A stretch of 64,000 nucleotides of DNA from contig CM025855.1 in NCBI GenBank assembly GCA_003952965.2, forward strand, positions 30,465,938 to 30,529,937, written 5' to 3'. The translations under genes and the position numbers were made by a program. Below are positions 47,101 to 59,362 of the stretch, piece by piece. The stretch is from Morella rubra. Its lineage: Eukaryota > Streptophyta > Magnoliopsida > Fagales > Myricaceae. Each line of letters starts with the position of its first letter. Position 1 is the first letter of the stretch. The notes beneath the pieces were generated by a model. That model was not told the DNA's origin. It did no database searches and saw nothing but the letters and a program-made list of their open reading frames with translations.

Positions 47101-50100
47101 CAAGTTGAAGATTTAATATTTTCGTTGATGGATCACACATCGTATGTCTTCTTGACGCTAAGCAAATATCAATTCAGTCATGCTTTTCACTTCCTTTTAA
47201 ATGCAGAGGAGCCATATAAAGAGCAACCCTTTTCTAGCAATGCTGATGAAGACAATAACTTAGTTGACTCTGATCCTTGTTTTGATTCCGCTAACTGTAT
47301 TGAGGCCTGGAAAAGTGCATTCCTTGTTGCCAATAGTTTGAAGGAACAGACACAAAGCTTTTTGTTCTCTCTGAAGGATGCCTTTCGTGGTGAAAAAGTA
47401 GGTCTTGACATCAGCACCATAAACTTGAATAGAGTTTCTTCTATAGTTTCCTGCTTTAGTGGATTTTTGTGGGGTCTAGCATCTGCAATTAATGATACAG
47501 CTGCTAAATTTGGACCTGAAAAAAGATTATTAGGGTGGAGATCTGAACCTGTCTCGGAACTCAATGCTTGTGTAAATGCCTTTGAAGAGTTCAGTAATCT
47601 TTTTTTGCATATGTTCCTCATCGATGGCCAACAGCCCAAAAGTTTCCATGATGCTCAAAGTCTCAAAATGTCAGACTATGGCCCAGATTTGTTGGATGCT
47701 GAGGAGTTTTCGCTGAAGGGCTCAGGTGCCCAGGGTAAAATTTCAGCTGGTAGACAGCAGCAAAAATTGGGCACTGCAAGGGCCTGCTTAGTGTCCTCTG
47801 ACATTGATGATGAGTCTGGAAGTGCTCGTGTTGAGAGGTCACGTTTGAAAAGTGCAAATTTTGCTGCCAGTGTTATGGCTGAGGTTGATTCATTTGACTT
47901 TCAATGTATAAATAAGCCTTTGTTGCGAAGGTTGCTTAATGGGGACTATCCTGGAGCAGCCTTTTCACTCAGACAGCTCCTAATTGCCTCTTCAGCTATA
48001 TTGAAGCTGAAATTGCACATCAATAAGATTTCCTCATTGTCAAGATTGGCGCCCTTCTTTATTGGCATCTCACAAATCTTGTTATTTGAATTTGTGGATA
48101 TGGATGAAATGCCACAATTATTGTCTTTTGTTTGGCTGGATGGTGTTCTGAAGTATCTGGAAGAATTAGGAAATCATTTTCCCTCAACTAATCCTACCTT
48201 ATCTAGAAATGTGTATGCAAAGCTGATAGAGTTACACTTAAGGGCTATAGGAAAATGCATAACTTTGCAAGGAAAAAGAGCTACCCTAGCATCTCATGAG
48301 AGAGAGTCGAGTACTAAGACACTCCCTGCTCATATTGGAGTATATGAAGCATCTCATACCCATGGGCCATATCGCTTGGAAGAATTTAAAACTAGGTTGA
48401 GGATGTCATTCAAAACATTCATAAAGAAACCCTTGGAATTGCATCTCTTATCTGCGATTCAGGCTATAGAGAGAGCACTGGTTGGAGTCCGGGAAGGATG
48501 TACAACGATCTACGATGTAACTACCGGGAATGCAGGTGGTGGAAAAGTTTCCTCTGTTGTTGCAGCTGGTGTTGATTGCTTCGATTTAGTTCTTGAATTC
48601 GTTTCAGGTAATGTTGCACATCCAATTTGGATAGTTATGGAAATTAATGATAACTCTGCAGTCTTGAACATGTCTATAAGTGGGCTCACTTTGTGTTTTA
48701 GGCATCTAATCTGTGTTTCAGTTATTTGATTTAGTAGCCAGTAGATGGGAATGTGATTCTATTTGAAATGTTTCCACCAGGAAGAGTAAGATCTTTCAAA
48801 TGCTATGGGGAAAAAGTGAAGATAATCTCATTTGTATGTTATGAATCTTAGAAGAAAGAATGTTGAATAACCCCTTACATATTCCTTGAATATGCTGCTG
48901 CTTATGGAAAAGGGACAAAAATGCTACGTTTGAATGAGAGATTTTTAAAGTTATAATTTGGGCTATTCTATGTTGGGTTTTTTTTGTTTGTTTGGGTTAG
49001 CTAGAAAGGTGTCATTGTACAAATTCATAACTTTTACCATTCTCATTCCACCCACAATCGAGCTTTAAATTGCCACTACGTAATTATCTTGCTGCTGCTA
49101 TTAGCACTTTGTGCCACTACTCATACCACTATCACTCCTGCCATTAGCACAGTCACTGGCACCACAACCAACCCCCCTTTCCCACTACTGCCATCACCAC
49201 CACTGCAACAACCAGCACCAGCACCATACATATGTAATCACTAAGTTATTGCCGTCCCATTAATACCATTTTTCTGACTAGTGCTGTTCTCATTTCCTAA
49301 TTTTTGAAAATCCTATTTCTTCATGTTGAAAATTCTAGAAATTTTTCGTCAGCACAACTTTACAGACACATTAATATTTAAAATTGGTACTGTAAAGGTG
49401 GCATTTAATGAAGAAATGTTCACCATGGATTCCATGTATTTTTTTGGAATTTATTTGCAACAGATTTTGCTTATTGTTGTTGTCCTGCTCACATCCTAGA
49501 ATTCACCATTCTGCTATAATGAATTATGAACTCTATGAAAATTTTCCGACTCTGCATAGGATCTTCTCTTCAGGTTTCTCTTGTCATGGTGATGCATGTT
49601 CTGACCTTTTGATTTTTTTTTCAGGACGCAAACGTCTGAGCTTGGTGAAAAGACACATTCAGAGCTTAATTGCGGGTTTGTTCAACATCATTCTGCACTT
49701 GCAGAATCCTTTAATCTTCTATGGGAGATTTTTTTGTGATAAAGGTGACAGTAATCCAGATCCAGGATCAGTCATTCTTATGTGCGTGGAAGTACTGATA
49801 AGAGTTGCTGGAAAACATGCTCTTTTCCAAATGGATGCCTGGCATGTAGCACAGTCTTTTCGTATACCTGCTGCGCTTTTCCAAGATTTCTGTCAGCTTA
49901 AACTTTCTGAAGCTCCCATTTCATCTCATTCCTCCTTGATCTTGGATAATCAAGCCTCTGATCCACTAGCAAGCACGAATATTTGTGTGGTAGATCGGTA
50001 CTTCTCAATTGAGCTATTTGCTGCATGTTGTAGATTGTTACATACAGTCCTTAAGCATCACAAAAGGTGTGGACTCTCTCTCTCTCTCTCTGGGGACATT

Positions 50101-52781
50101 AAAAACTAGGTCATACAGATTCATAATTTCTACATTAATGATGATCTTTGTAAGTACCAAAACTCTGTTCTCATCAAGTATCACTCTTTGTTATTCTTAT
50201 GGGGAAATCTATGCATATGTACAGTATGGTAGTGACCCTTAATATGGACCTTGCTATGAATTCACAGAATGTCTTCTCAAATTCTCTTTCCTTGTCTTTT
50301 ATTAAAAAAAAATTATTTTGTGGGTTGTGAGAGATGGGAGGAAGTGCTGCAGAAAATTTTTTGTTAGAGGAGGATGACCTTCTGTACTCATTGATGCAGC
50401 AAAAGGGATGCTTTTATGTTTTACCATTTCAAATGCAAGGATATGCTAATTGTATTGCTAGATTTCAGGTTATTAGTACCTTTGCAGTTTTGCAAAACCA
50501 CATCAACAACTGACTGAATGAATATGTACTAATTCACTTCTTGATCATGCTTTATGCACTTAGGTTTGTGGGTTTTATGTTTTGTACAAATTTACCACAT
50601 GCAGGCTATCCTCCTTATTCTCTTCGATACCCCCTCCCCCCTGGTGGATTAAAGTGGGTGCATTATATGTGTGATTATACTGAATGCCTTTCTTACATGT
50701 AGTGAATGTGAGCGGTGTATTGCTCTACTTGAAGCCTCAGTTTCTATTCTTCTTTATTGTTTGGAGACTGTTGATGCTGATTCAGTCGCCAGAAAAGGAT
50801 ATTTTTCATGGGAATCAGAAGAGGGAGTAAAATGTGCTTGTTTTCTGCGCAGAATTTATGAAGAGGTAAGTGATGTTTGTATTCTTATGCATTATCACTG
50901 ACATGCATCTGAATCATGACACCACAATGCACCCTTAATCTATGGCCTCAATTTATTTTCATGCATACTCCTCATGCATGGCAAAAGCTGCCTCCTGCTA
51001 GGGTGAGTTTTTTGGATTTGGTAGCCAAGTTGGCTCATCCCGGGATGCTGTTTTTGATTGTGGGATAAGTTCATGTGACTTCCATTCTTGGGAAATATCC
51101 TGCGTAGAGTTGGATAAGGTGCAAAAGTTGAGAACCGAATGTTTCTTACCAATAAAGCATGTTCTCAGTTTTCACCGGCCAGATCAGACGAATATGATGG
51201 ACTAAGGAACTTAGCTGTTATGTTGGAGATGGAGTTCCAAGATTTTATTTTAAGTTAATTGGAAATGCTTTCCTAGTAGAGGATTGAACTACTGAGCTGC
51301 AGACAATATAATATAGGAGTGCTTGATTATTTTGTAGACAAACCCTTTTTATTAGCTGCATTCAATGAATGAAAAAGAACAAGGAAATACATACAATTGA
51401 AATTTCATGTAATTGATCTTTAGCAAGAAGCTGCTTATAAACAAAAGATCTTTAGCAAGAAGCTTAAACATTCCTCAATAAAGTACTTGAACCTACCATG
51501 TCCTCCTTTATGTCCATCTATTTTACAGTTAGTTTGAACCTGTGGGCCAATATCCTCGTCAAAGGATTCCCTTTAATTAATGGGTTCCCTTTAAGGCTTC
51601 AATTAGAGTTTATATGGAGTTGAAGTGTTTAGTGCTCAGGATCTGGCCACAGCTCAGCTTTCAGTGAACCTTACAAGTCTATAAAACTTGTCTCCCATCC
51701 ATTAGTTGATGTGTTGGTATTGGCCTGAATAACTGACCACCGCCAGTGATGGTAACAAATATTATACGTTGCCTAGTTTGCTATTTCCACACTACACCTT
51801 TATTTTTATACTTATCACTACTGACATTAACGGCCATTTAAGTTTTAGCATGGTGCTTCGACCAAACAGCAGCTCTCTCCCATAAACACGGTATTATGCT
51901 TGATTCTCATTACACCTTTGCTTTTCATTTATTTTGTGCAGATAAGACAGCAAAAAGATGTCCTTGGCCGCCATTGTTCTCTGTTTTTGTCCAATTACAT
52001 ATCAGTCTATGTGGGACATGGGCCCAATAAAACTGGCATTAAAAGGTGATTTTCCCTTATCTTGAACCTGATTATTCTCATTGTGGAGTTAGGATGATCC
52101 ATATGTAGGTCTTGTTTTCCATTCAAACTGCCACAGAAGCTCCCTTATCTTGAACCTAATAGTCCCATTATCTGTATGAGAACGTTCCTACTTGGCTCTT
52201 GTTTTCCTTTCAAACTGACATTCCTTCCAGTTAAGATTATCTTCACGTGTTAATTCAACCCAAAATGTCTGTTCATTTCAAAAGGTGATGCATCTTCCCT
52301 TCCAAACCCGAATGATCTCTCTGAAGGTCTTACTTTTTTCCTTCTTTACCATAATTTGAAGTAGAAAAAATGGGAGGACAATGTGAAGAAATGAGCTTAA
52401 GTAAGTGTGATTTGATAAGTTACAGTTTCCTTCAAGTGTTGCCGATTTCCAAGAGGACAGGCCTAGGGGGTAGGAGCGTTGTTGGCTGTCATGCTATATG
52501 AGCTGAGTCATTGTATTGTGAATCTGTAGGGAGATAGATGAAGCTCTAAGACCAGGTATATATGCTTTGATTGATGCCTGCTCAGCAGATGATCTTCAAT
52601 ATCTCCATGCTGTATTTGGAGGTAAGGAATCTTGACTTCATAGTTGAAATGAATTTTTAGAACAAAATGCTTTGTTCTCACTTAATTTCCTTCCATTTCT
52701 GCAGAGGGTCCTTGCAGAAACGCATTAGCCACTTTGCGACATGATTACAAACTGAATTTCCAGTATGAAGGAAAAGTCTAA
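41764..52781 (+). CDS. URB2: Urb2/Npa2-type ribosome-biogenesis protein, exon 3 broken
   Basis: Urb2 (Npa2) is a nucleolar scaffold protein needed early in 60S subunit assembly and 27S pre-rRNA processing. Ten exons fit: 41764-42020, 42260-43925, 44281-45731, 45910-46295, 46851-48607, 49625-50066, 50703-50865, 51942-52045, 52530-52621 and 52705-52781, about 2,130 codons. The N terminus is Lys/Arg-rich (AKKIKKRKLRSPE, a likely nuclear signal). The middle is long helical-repeat sequence. The C terminus is the Urb2 domain: REIDEALRPGIYALIDACS, LQYLHAVFGEGPCRNALATL and DYKLNFQYEGKV. Exon 3 carries two lesions. A TGA at 44482-44484 is followed immediately by in-frame family sequence (CIRQLTADISESLQWM). 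A one-base loss in TATTGGTCTTTG near 44870 moves the rest of the exon to another frame. Translation as written stops at codon 709. All other exons and borders look healthy. This is either a recent loss of function or assembly error. Confidence 0.85.
44116..44151. repeat. Poly-C/poly-A homopolymer pair
   Basis: Twenty-five C followed by eleven A in intron 2 of the URB2 gene. Long C runs are rare in plant introns and hard to sequence, so the length is doubtful. Confidence 0.85.
46399..46637. repeat. Spaced direct repeat in a URB2 intron
   Basis: Two copies of about 85 bp start near 46399 and 46546, 147 bp apart. They share GAAATAGA(G/A)CTTTTTCAC, GGCAAGGCGTT, GGTACA(T/C)GTTGAACT and TTGACTCTATTCAAAAATAG, with a handful of differences. 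They lie in the intron between exons 4 and 5. Confidence 0.85.
51413..51465. repeat. Short direct repeat in a URB2 intron
   Basis: GATCTTTAGCAAGAAGCT occurs twice about 34 bp apart in the intron between exons 7 and 8. Confidence 0.8.
52052..52224. repeat. Direct duplication after URB2 exon 8
   Basis: Two copies of about 80 bp begin at about 52052 and 52142. Both start CCCTTATCTTGAACCT and end with a CTTGTTTTCC(A/T)TTCAAACTG stretch, with several differences between them. They lie in the intron between exons 8 and 9. Confidence 0.75.
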
Positions 52782-53658
52782 TCGAATTCTTAGCTGTCTG
52801 GAATTTTGTTTACCCAGAAAAAAAAATGAAAACAGTTACTTTTTAGCAAAAAGATATTGTAAAAGCATATCATCATGAAAGTCAGAAATAACGTTGCCGT
52901 AGGTTGTTGTACTTGTAAAAAATGGGGATTTTCCATTCAGCCCCAACAGGTGACATAGGAAATTATAGTTAGTTTGAGGTGTACATATGTATGGAATTGC
53001 TTACTGGAAATCTTGGTTCCGCTGTAACCTCTCAGGTATAAATGCTTTCCATGGTGTTGTAATGTGCAATCTTGTTTCAATACAGTTTCAATTTTTTGTT
53101 TTTTCGCTACTTTTGTTGGAGTATCCTGTTAACGAGCTGTGTATGTTGCAATTTCCTGAATGTTATGCATGGCGCCACTGCGTTCATAAATATGTATGTT
53201 ACAACCTTTAGAATAATGTCGGCAACTGGGATTAGTAGCAGTGGCCTATGTTGGCTACACGAATTATAAGCCTAGTAAGGGGAGCGCCAAAACGGCCAAA
53301 AATTGATCATCTTCTTTAGAAATGGCTGGCCCAGCCTTTAAGAATGCGTTTGGTAGAGAGGAAAAGTGCCGAGTGAGGGGAGGGGTAGCACCATTCTCAA
53401 AAGGTATCATTGCGCTAATCGACGACGTTGATGGCACAACCACCAAATTCTTGCATTAAAAAAAGTGGACAAAAAAAATACACGTGTGTGGTTGAGATTG
53501 GACTAAGACATGATTTGCTTGTTAGCTCCACCTTTTGCTATGAATTTACCCTGCCTTTATACGTCAAAAGAAGAAGAAGAAAAGGCCACCCTTAAATTCC
53601 TGTCGAAAGTCCAGACTTTGCAACACTCCCTCCCTTATACAACAAATTAAGGCTCTTA
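52782..53658. other. URB2 3' flank and upstream region of a small membrane-protein gene
   Basis: No gene is recognised. The first few hundred bases should be the URB2 3' untranslated region. A TTTATA at about 53556, 100 nt before the next ATG, is a possible TATA element. Confidence 0.4.
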
Positions 53659-53949
53659 ATGGGTTACTGCTGCAGACCCGCCCCTACCTACGATGGTTTT
53701 TCACGTCTTCTGCTAATCTTGGCAGTGATCTTAATCCTTCTTGTCATACCAAAGTTATTGCCAGTCATTGAATTGCCAGCAAGGGAACCCATAAATTGGG
53801 GACTTATAGCCGTACCATTGTTGTTACTTGCCGTCGTGCATTGGTTATCATCCATGGCATATCCGTGCAAGTATTATGCAGTGCCGCCGTGCAAACGTTG
53901 TCACTACTACTCGTGCAAAGGATGCTTGCCGTGGGGTGTGCGTTGTTGA
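53659..53949 (+). CDS. Small membrane protein, eroded copy of a three-helix family
   Basis: This single-exon frame of 96 aa is related to the genes at 56339 and 58949. It has two hydrophobic helices, at about residues 16-36 (LLLILAVILILLVIPKLL) and 46-66 (WGLIAVPLLLLAVVHWLSSM). A Cys-rich segment follows (CKRCHYYSCKGC), then LPWGVRC and a stop. In the 56.3-kb paralogue the matching motif is SPWGVA and a third helix follows. Here the DNA after the stop (53941-53990) still encodes ALLIV-like and LLLMVAV-like sequence, but in other frames, so the third helix was probably lost by about two indels. The Cys-rich loop is unlike the paralogues. Function is unknown; it may be a pseudogene. Confidence 0.55.
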   Translation: MGYCCRPAPTYDGFSRLLLILAVILILLVIPKLLPVIELPAREPINWGLIAVPLLLLAVVHWLSSMAYPCKYYAVPPCKRCHYYSCKGCLPWGVRC

Positions 53950-56338
53950 TTGTGTCTTGCTGCTTATGGTGGCCGTGAAATGCCCGTAAGCCTACACTTG
54001 CCTGAGGGCTGGTTTATAAAGACTGTTTTTCCCCATTGATACGTTATGTGTGTTTAATCATCCGAAAGCATCTTTTTGCTTTCTTTCTTTCCTTCTTTTT
54101 TCTTTTTTTGCTTTTTCTCAGTGTTTCAGGTAGCTCAGAGTTGTTTGTCTTAAGATAAGACTTGGGAATTATGCAAATATCATGATGATATCAGTAGTAA
54201 ACAATTCTGCCGTCTAATATATACTTGCTAAATTTGGTTTTTCTAGTTTGATGGATTAGGTCATATGTCCATGAGATTCAGTGATTATCAGAAAGAATCA
54301 ATTGAAGTTACCGATGCTTTAGTAGCTACATATTTATTTTATTTAAGCCCAGAAAATGGGTCCCATATATTTTTAATTGGTTTTAGGTGTCCATCATTCT
54401 GGGTTAAGCTCAAGACTTGAGGCTTTGGGTAGTAGTAGTCGTCATTTATGTTGTGTCTAAAATCTAAACCCAAGAAGGGAAAATGGTTCCCTCATTACAT
54501 CTCCCCAAAGCGAACCCACCCTTGTTTTGTTAGGGTGAACACCAATAAAGAAAAGCGAACTATTTTCTACCTTTTCTTTGTACAAATCAATTAGGTCACT
54601 CACAATACAACGCAAAATATAATCAAGCAACTATAAAAGGAGACACTAGAATTTTTGCGTGAAAAATCCTTCAATGCATAGGGAAAAACTATGAGACGTA
54701 GTCCAATTAAAACTTCCACCATCAACAATAATGAGATTACAATAATTCTCTCTAGAACAATCTCCAGAAGCTACTGACACATGATCACCAAGTTGGTAGA
54801 AACTGAGACGTGTCATCCATACCTGCAACTTAGCCGTAATCAGGTAGCAGACCAGGCCAAACTTTGATCCTGGCAGTTACAGGTATGAAAAGTAGAGCCG
54901 AGAATAATGACAGCATCAGCGAAGAAAGAATTATATGTCAGAAAAAGCTAGTCCTACTTGACTGTTTCCCAGTCCTTATGGGACCATCTTAGCCTGCCCA
55001 TTGCAGCTTACGCGATATAAAAACGGATTACCATGGCCGTTTCCTTTAGAAGTGAAAGTGGTCTAGTCTGACCTCAGTGACTGGGAAGCACTTGGTTAAT
55101 TTCTCAATTCAACGTTGGTTCAGACAGAAAACAAGAAATCAAGACCGATCCCTGTAACCGAAGCCAAAAAATCATGAAGAAAAGACACTTAGGATCTATA
55201 GCTGGAAGTATCTGCAGACTACATAGTATCTGAGAAAAGGGAATTAAAAAGATCAAAAGAAGCAAATACACAGCAGATGCCGTAGCCACGTACGGTGGCA
55301 CTGCCAACCACATGAACAAAATCAAAACTTCAAAAGGTGTTGAATATATGACAGTGGTTGAGAAACTATTATTCTACATGCCTAACGATTAGCATCTCCA
55401 TATGTAATTGCTGGGGCTTTTTGGTGCAACTGGAATGTTTTTGGCCAAGTATATATATGTACGATAAGATATATAGGAAGCTATAAATTGAATGCATGTA
55501 TTGGTTTAAAGCAGTAGCGATAAGATTAAAAATGCAGCACAGTGGTTGACCAATATTTATACCACCTCCTTAGATTTGATCGCCTAGAAGATAGATGGGC
55601 GATTATTATGGCTTTGTGGTGCGCCTAGATTACTCTTAATTTTTGGGTTAGCATGTGGAAGTATCAGTATCGGTTTAAAGCAGTAGGGACCAGACTACTT
55701 AACCACGATCTTTCAAAGATACGAAGAGGCAAAGAGCCTCGACCATGTATCCTTAATTGTGCAAAAAGTTTTGCCGAGCTGCCCACATATCACGGCAAAT
55801 ATTGTCCAGACTACATTGCTTTTCATTATTTGAACTCCATCTGATCTAATAGGCATCACTATTTTTATAAACTTCATTGGCCGATTATGAAATACTTCAT
55901 CCTGGCTGTGAAGGCGTGGCCAATAAGAATTGAAACGTCGACAATTCCACCTATATCATGTCCACTTTGGTTGAGTTGATTGAAATAGATGACTAAGACC
56001 TCCTTATCACTTGAACGTCTTCTTGACAAGTAGTTTTTCCTTTGTTTAATTTCTCTTGTGCTATCATATATGATACTGTTTTACTGATCTAGTTTGCTTA
56101 TTTTTCTACTACTCTAAAGGGCCCATTATCAGCTATTAAAACGTGGTAACCCACAAGACAATCTGAGCTTTGGACGAAGCAATCAATTTGAAATCCACGA
56201 CTGGGAATTACTTTTGTGTAATTTAAGCACGAAATCGGACACGCCCCGTTTTTAACTATAAATAAGGTGCCTACGATTTCTAACAACCTCTTGAATCTGT
56301 CAAACCTCGTAAGCTTCTCCTACCGAAGAAGGCACCCA
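53950..56338. other. Intergenic region in the small membrane-protein cluster
   Basis: No further gene is recognised. GGTTTAAAGCAGTAG occurs at about 55503 and 55670, a short direct repeat. The region ends with the promoter of the next gene, with a TATA box at 56257. Confidence 0.4.
56257..56264 (+). promoter_or_regulatory. TATA box of the 56.3-kb small membrane-protein gene
   Basis: TATAAATA lies about 80 nt before the ATG at 56339. An upstream in-frame ATG at 56267 is only 3 nt past the box, so it should not be in the transcript. Confidence 0.65.
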
Positions 56339-56728
56339 ATGGCCTACAGAAGAAGCACAGCCTCGTCTATCTTTGAGGTCTTCAGTCTAAATCCTCTTCC
56401 ATACCCAGTTATGCTGATTTTAGCAGTGATCTCAATCTTCCTCGGCATGTCATGGTACTTCTCTTATGAGGAAGCTGTGGAAAGTGCTGAAGAACAAATG
56501 AGTTGGGTACTTCTGGCCACGCCGATAGTTCTAGTAATCATTGTGCAGTGGTTGTCGTCTATGGAGAATCCAGATAGGCTCTTTGCGATGTCACCCTGGG
56601 ATCAGCGCAGGCGGACACACCACCGCCCCTCCGAGGGGAGCTCTCCATGGGGTGTGGCAGCTCTGATTGTGCTCTTGCTTGTTATGGTGCAATTCCGGTC
56701 TGTCTTTCTTGACGGCTGGGCTGTATAG
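56339..56728 (+). CDS. Small three-helix plant membrane protein
   Basis: A single-exon frame of about 129 aa starting MAYRRSTASS. Three hydrophobic helices are visible: about residues 22-44 (PVMLILAVISIFLGMSWYF), 55-76 (SWVLLATPIVLVIIVQWLSS) and 102-121 (GVAALIVLLLVMVQF). A basic, Pro/Ser-rich loop separates helices 2 and 3, and the motif SPWGVA introduces helix 3. The same plan and motif occur in the minus-strand gene at 58949 (SPLGVA) and in decayed form at 53659. I recognise this as a plant-specific small membrane-protein family but know no function for it. The start is fixed by the TATA box position. Confidence 0.7.
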   Translation: MAYRRSTASSIFEVFSLNPLPYPVMLILAVISIFLGMSWYFSYEEAVESAEEQMSWVLLATPIVLVIIVQWLSSMENPDRLFAMSPWDQRRRTHHRPSEGSSPWGVAALIVLLLVMVQFRSVFLDGWAV

Positions 56729-58948
56729 ATACCCTTAAGGCATGAATTATTTTTTTTTTCTATTTGGTTGGTTTCTTACAAGTTAGAGATAGATTTTGCG
56801 TTGTTAACAGATGAATCATGAAAATATACAGCAGTATTGGACATAGTTAAGGATGGTGTCTTGTAATTGGTTTGGGTTTTTGTCTGATATAGATATGTTT
56901 GATATTTAAGATGCTGTTTCTTCTTTTCGTCGTGATCAAGAAGGAAAGATTTGATGTAACTTAATTAGTTTGAGAGTGATAATGTTAAATTGATGATGAT
57001 CTACTTATCCCATAGTCCATGGCAAAGTTCTAATTCGTCAGATGCGAATAAATTAGGGTTTGTGTTTGTTAGATAAAGAATATTGGTTAGCAACGTAGTA
57101 TCTGTGAGTACCACATAAGGTAAGGGATGACGCAGCTTAAGGGCGGTTGGGTTGGGATTTATCCAAAATAGATTAGAGAGATCTTAGGACTCTTTTGAGA
57201 AGGACGAACGTGATTATATTCAAATATTTTGGCGATATGTATTTGGCATAGCAGTAGATTAAACTAAGTTATCCAAAGCAAGATTCTGCTATATATCGGT
57301 TTGGAAATTACAGCCTTTTCACAGGCATATTTTCCCATGCTTGGTTGCTGGGAAAATAGAGGAAATTACAAGAGGGAATATGTTGCTAAATATCAATTAG
57401 GATATGCTGCATGTCACGTCAGTCATGAAAAATCCACCTCAACTACGCCTTAGACTCAGTTGAGTGGAAGATTTGGTTTTCCTCGATTTCAAGCAATGAC
57501 CGTCACAATCCTAATTTCCTGTCCTCTAATGTATACCTTAAGCGAAAATCGGACCAGGGGTTAATTCCAAATTTGCAATGCAATTTTTTTTTTGTCCAAT
57601 CAATCTATTTGAGTTAATTATCTCACTTCAAATTCAGCTAAACTGCTGTATTTCTCACGTCATCTACTATTAGTTCGTGAGCAAATATTCAAAAAAAAAC
57701 CCAAAAATTCACAAATCAAACAAACACACACACGACCTTCGAATCACAATAGCCCCATTATGCTTTTGGTATAATGGAGGGGACACATTATCAGGTCCTG
57801 GGGAAATGATCAATTAGCTTTGTCACTAGTTTAGGGAAAGAAAAAGTAAAAGCTTAGGGATGATTACATTTGTCACTAACTAGGATAATTAATCAATTTC
57901 AAACCAAAATTGGAAGACAACACATGATCACAAGTCTCCTTAGACATGGGCCACTCACCAACATTGATTCCCTGTTTTTATATATAATTAAATTAAGCAT
58001 ATTGCATGTTGTCGATCATTCCCAAAATTTAATGACACTAAAGTTTTTAATAATTGCTAATCCAAAAGCAACTATTAAAATTTTGAGTCTGTCTTCTTAA
58101 AATGTGAAAAGTTGCAGTGGATGCTGATATTTATTGTCGACATTGGTATTTGGTGAACTATTATAGACAATTTTATGTTTAATCGGGGTCCATTTGATGT
58201 TAATTTGATTTTGTAGTATACAAATTGAATAAATATTTTCTGGAAGCAACTGGAAATAAGGCAGATATTCCGGTGTAAATTGTCTCCTGGAGTCAATTTC
58301 AGATGTCCATTCCTTGTTCTCAAATTTCAATGTGTCTTGGCACAAGTATGTGTCAGTAGCCATCGTTATTCAATTGTCTAAACCTACCACCGGCCTCGTG
58401 GTCCAATGGTTATCAAGCCTAAATGAATCAGGGTTGCCGGTGGCGCCGACAAGTGGCCAAACTTTTTTGGTCCATTCATTTGCATGGATTGTCAATTTTC
58501 GACAGGCATTTTCCCCCAAGTCCCTGTCCCTTTTTGATTGTTTTCCATTTTCTCTCCTCAATTCTTCGTAAATTGCTTGGAAATGGACTTAATCACGCAA
58601 CCTCGCGGTATACGGGCAGAGATGGCGCAAATTGAAGCAAAAGGGCATTTCCATATTGAAAACTCCGGAGAAAACGCAGTACCTAGGAGCGAATGTGACA
58701 GAAAATGAAACCTTTTTTTATTTTTTATTTTCTAGATAAATGTACTTCATATATTAATATTCGAGAAAATAGTAGTCAATACAAACAGAACCACGCTCAG
58801 AAGATCAGCAAAAAAACCTTAACGAACCAAAAGCCCTGCAATATGCCAAACAAAATGCTATGGAGATATCGACAAAGACCATTATTGAGCTAATATACAG
58901 GGCATAAGCTGTCATTTTTACAAGACTTATCTTTTATTGCAAGGATGA
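56729..58948. other. Intergenic region
   Basis: Between two small membrane-protein genes. No gene is recognised. About 58390-58450 contains a tRNA-like TGGTCCAATGG (polymerase III A-box consensus) but no convincing B box or tRNA fold. Confidence 0.4.
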
Positions 58949-59362
58949 TTAGCCTGTCCTCCAAAGAGGTCCAAACCACTTCGAATGAAACGATGATTGG
59001 TAAGAAAGCAACACCAAAAGCACCACCACTAAGATAGCAACACCCAAAGGCGAGGCCCCGGCTCGCTGTTTTGGATCATGCTCCTGGCGCCAGAGAGGAA
59101 AGTTGAACCTCCAACTTGTGGAATATGAAGCCATGAAGAGTATCAACAGAATAGGCAACAAGAAAAGGAACAGCTGGAAGTTGATGGCTGTGCTTTTCAA
59201 CTGGGCCTTATAGTCTGCGGACTGAGAAAACCAAAGCAAGAAAATGACAATGCCGAAAATAATGAGCAAATGAAGGGGTGGGGGAGAAATGGAGGCCAGG
59301 GTCTGGCCCGTCCACCCTTGTTTCCACTCTGGACCCCTCCTCCTAGTGTAAAACCACTCCAT
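58949..59362 (-). CDS. Small three-helix plant membrane protein, inverted paralogue
   Basis: A single-exon frame of 137 aa starting MEWFYTRRRGPEWKQGW. Helices are at about residues 31-48 (LLIIFGIVIFLLWFS), 63-82 (FQLFLFLLPILLILFMASYS) and 105-122 (PLGVAILVVVLLVLLSYQ). A basic loop (WRQEHDPKQRAGASPLGVA) precedes helix 3, and the tail SSFHSKWFGPLWRTG is amphipathic. The SP(L/W)GVA motif and helix plan relate it to the + strand genes at 53659 and 56339. A TATATAAACC-like box on the - strand at about 59400-59407 supports this start. Function is unknown. Confidence 0.75.
   Translation of the reverse strand: MEWFYTRRRGPEWKQGWTGQTLASISPPPLHLLIIFGIVIFLLWFSQSADYKAQLKSTAINFQLFLFLLPILLILFMASYSTSWRFNFPLWRQEHDPKQRAGASPLGVAILVVVLLVLLSYQSSFHSKWFGPLWRTG

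Noticed and set aside
58390-58450. tRNA- or SINE-like start with TGGTCCAATGG
   Set aside because: The A box fits the polymerase III consensus, but no B box, cloverleaf or 3' tail could be found.
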